Below, piece after piece: positions 4,344 to 5,882 of a stretch of 5,882 nt of DNA (positions are counted from its first letter, which is position 1; each line of letters starts with the position of its first letter). The DNA is from Melioribacteraceae bacterium (GTDB lineage Bacteria > Bacteroidota > Ignavibacteria > Ignavibacteriales > Melioribacteraceae). Both the position numbers and the translations under genes were made by a program. The stretch spans positions 1 through 5,882 of the forward strand of contig WGAL01000282.1 of the NCBI GenBank assembly GCA_015494845.1, in the 5' to 3' direction. Below the pieces are notes generated by a model. It had not been told where the DNA came from and made no database searches. It saw only the letters and a program-made list of their open reading frames with translations.

Positions 4344-5882
4344 TTATTTAGAACCACGCATCCTGTAAACAATTGAAAACAAGAAGCCAAGTCCCATAAT
4401 GTAAATGCCAATCCAGATTAACGAAACAAACGGCTTGAAACTAACATCTGCGGTAAACACTCCAACTTTTTCGGATGAAGCGTTCTTACCAATTTGCAGT
4501 TTAACTTTACCGCTTGCATCGATTTTAGTTAAACTAATTTCAAGATTTTTATCGGGAACCTTAACCGGTAGAGGCGTAGTATTTCCGTTTTCTACAATTT
4601 GTTTTGGAGTAAGCGTTATCTCTTTGCCGTCGTATCTTATCTCTAATTTCGCGCCAAGTGTCATACGCTCGCCGCTTTGCATTGCTTGTATAAAATTCTC
4701 GGGATAATCGAAATCGACAAAAGTAATTTCCAGTCCGTCTGCGTTTTTTGTTTCACCTTTTTTCAGTTCTATTTCATTTGCATTGCCTGAATTTTTATCA
4801 TCGTAACCGACCGGCGACAAATAAAAATCCTTAGTAAAAGTTTGAATAATATCTGGTTCGCGCATCAAACTTTTATCCATTTCGGAAATAAACATAATAG
4901 GCGCAAGTTTAATTACTTTGCCGTCCTTTTCAACATTTACGTTGAAATGAAATTTCTTTCCCTTGTCAAAAGGTTCGTAACCGGTAAAAGTAAGTTTGTA
5001 GCCTAAAGCCTCTACCGGCTTGCCTTTTACCAGTTTTACATGTTTTTCTTTCGTGTAACCGCCGTTGGCAAGAACTCCAAAAACAAATATTGCAACGCCA
5101 ATGTGAGCAATGTAAGCGCCGAGTTTTATCGGACGCTTTTTAACTACGCGCCAAGCGATTTCGGAATTAATAACAAGCGCGAAAATATTGAAGTAAAGCA
5201 AAATCACATACATCGGACGGTAAACTTTTCCGATAAAAACAATTGCAAGCAATAAAACAAAAGAAATAACAAAGGGTAATTTTAATTGCTTAAGCAAAAC
5301 TTTCGGGTCGGTTTTGCCCCAGCGCAATTTTAAACTCAAGCCATTTACGAAAGCCAATAAAATCGCTATCGGCAGAGCAAATTTATTGTAGAACGCAATA
5401 TCCACAGTGTTCCCAACAATCGGCAATGAAGTTCCAAAAATTATCACAATTGACGCGGCAATTAAAATTATTGTTCCGGTAAATAGCGCGAGTTCCCGCG
5501 ACCAAAAATTTTCTTCGTAAGTGAAATTTTCTTCAAGATATTTCCAGCGGAAAGCCAACGCGCCGAAACCGATAATCAAGAAGAAAAATAAGAAAGCCAA
5601 TAAAATTAGAAACACAACTCTTCCCGGCGCAACGAAAGAATGCACGGAAGCGTCGCTTAAAACGCCGCTGCGCGTTAAAAACGTGCTGTAAATAACGAGA
5701 ATAAAAGTGAGTATGCTTAAAACCAAATTGATTTTTACGAATCTTCCGGGCTTGTCGGTTTTCTTTTGCGAATGCTTTTGAACAATCATCGTGTGAATTG
5801 CGGCAACAGCCATAATCCACGGCACAAGCGAAGAATTTTCAACTGGGTCCCAGCCCCACCAGCCGCCCCAGCCAAGCACGCC
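4344..5882 (-). CDS. ccmF: Cytochrome c heme lyase CcmF, C-terminal 512 residues (5' end outside window)
   Basis: Membrane heme lyase of the system I cytochrome c maturation pathway, which attaches heme delivered by CcmE to apocytochromes in the periplasm. The fragment opens within the heme-handling WWD motif (GWGGWWGWDPVENSS), so the N-terminal part and the first conserved periplasmic histidine lie beyond the right edge. Counting from the GTG at 5879, H29 (AIHTM), H80 (SVHSF) and H259 (AHIGVA) match the other three conserved histidines of CcmF. FLTRSGVLS (67-75) is also typical. About eight hydrophobic membrane segments lie before residue 275. Next come a soluble beta-rich region of about 200 residues, probably periplasmic, and a final membrane helix near 480-505. 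The GTG at 5879 is an internal valine codon, since the WWD motif is never N-terminal in this family. The related NrfE is an alternative name. The stop is 1 nt from nth. Confidence 0.9.
   Translation of the reverse strand, partial: GVLGWGGWWGWDPVENSSLVPWIMAVAAIHTMIVQKHSQKKTDKPGRFVKINLVLSILTFILVIYSTFLTRSGVLSDASVHSFVAPGRVVFLILLAFLFFFLIIGFGALAFRWKYLEENFTYEENFWSRELALFTGTIILIAASIVIIFGTSLPIVGNTVDIAFYNKFALPIAILLAFVNGLSLKLRWGKTDPKVLLKQLKLPFVISFVLLLAIVFIGKVYRPMYVILLYFNIFALVINSEIAWRVVKKRPIKLGAYIAHIGVAIFVFGVLANGGYTKEKHVKLVKGKPVEALGYKLTFTGYEPFDKGKKFHFNVNVEKDGKVIKLAPIMFISEMDKSLMREPDIIQTFTKDFYLSPVGYDDKNSGNANEIELKKGETKNADGLEITFVDFDYPENFIQAMQSGERMTLGAKLEIRYDGKEITLTPKQIVENGNTTPLPVKVPDKNLEISLTKIDASGKVKLQIGKNASSEKVGVFTADVSFKPFVSLIWIGIYIMGLGFLFSIVYRMRGSK

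Noticed and set aside
4343..4411. 23-residue N-terminal extension of Nth from a TTG
   Set aside because: It lies in the ccmF coding end, uses a weak start codon and has no counterpart in endonuclease III.
4405..4707. Plus-strand ORF of 100 codons opposite ccmF
   Set aside because: It is antisense to a well-supported gene, has no recognisable motif and no ribosome-binding site; other overlapping frames across the window were dismissed for the same reason.
5877..5879. GTG as a true start of the right-edge gene
   Set aside because: It falls in the WWD motif in the middle of CcmF, and the frame stays open to the window end.

Overview
The window looks like a piece of chromosome from an AT-rich Gram-negative bacterium. 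kdsB (CMP-Kdo synthesis for lipopolysaccharide), a lipobox-bearing surface lipoprotein and a CcmF-type cytochrome c heme lyase all imply an outer membrane and a respiratory periplasm. An Fn3-like plus VWA lipoprotein, weak or absent Shine-Dalgarno sequences at several starts, and dispersed palindromic intergenic repeats suggest a member of the FCB group (Bacteroidota, Ignavibacteria or Fibrobacterota type). That placement is inference with low confidence.

Layout: a plus-strand cluster covers 64-2769 and encodes a VWA lipoprotein, KdsB and a small stand-alone B12-binding mutase subunit. The genes are separated by 2 nt or overlap by 17 nt. A minus-strand cluster covers 5882-3136 and encodes CcmF (its N-terminal part lies beyond the right edge), endonuclease III (Nth) and a small HD-domain hydrolase. 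Its joints are equally tight: a 1-nt gap and an 8-nt overlap. The two clusters converge on a 366-bp intergenic region (2770-3135) that holds no convincing gene but is packed with palindromes and degenerate repeats.

Function: each cluster looks like a co-transcribed unit, but its members belong to different pathways (envelope, LPS precursor and B12 mutase on one side; cytochrome c maturation, DNA repair and an HD hydrolase on the other). They are probably linked by compact packing rather than by one shared pathway. Most of the genes are ordinary. The parts most worth a second look are the composite repeat region between the converging operons, the B12-binding subunit with no catalytic partner next to it, and the VWA lipoprotein of unknown role. 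I see no mobile-element gene, CRISPR array, tRNA, rRNA or defence system, and I do not see a clearly new biological system.
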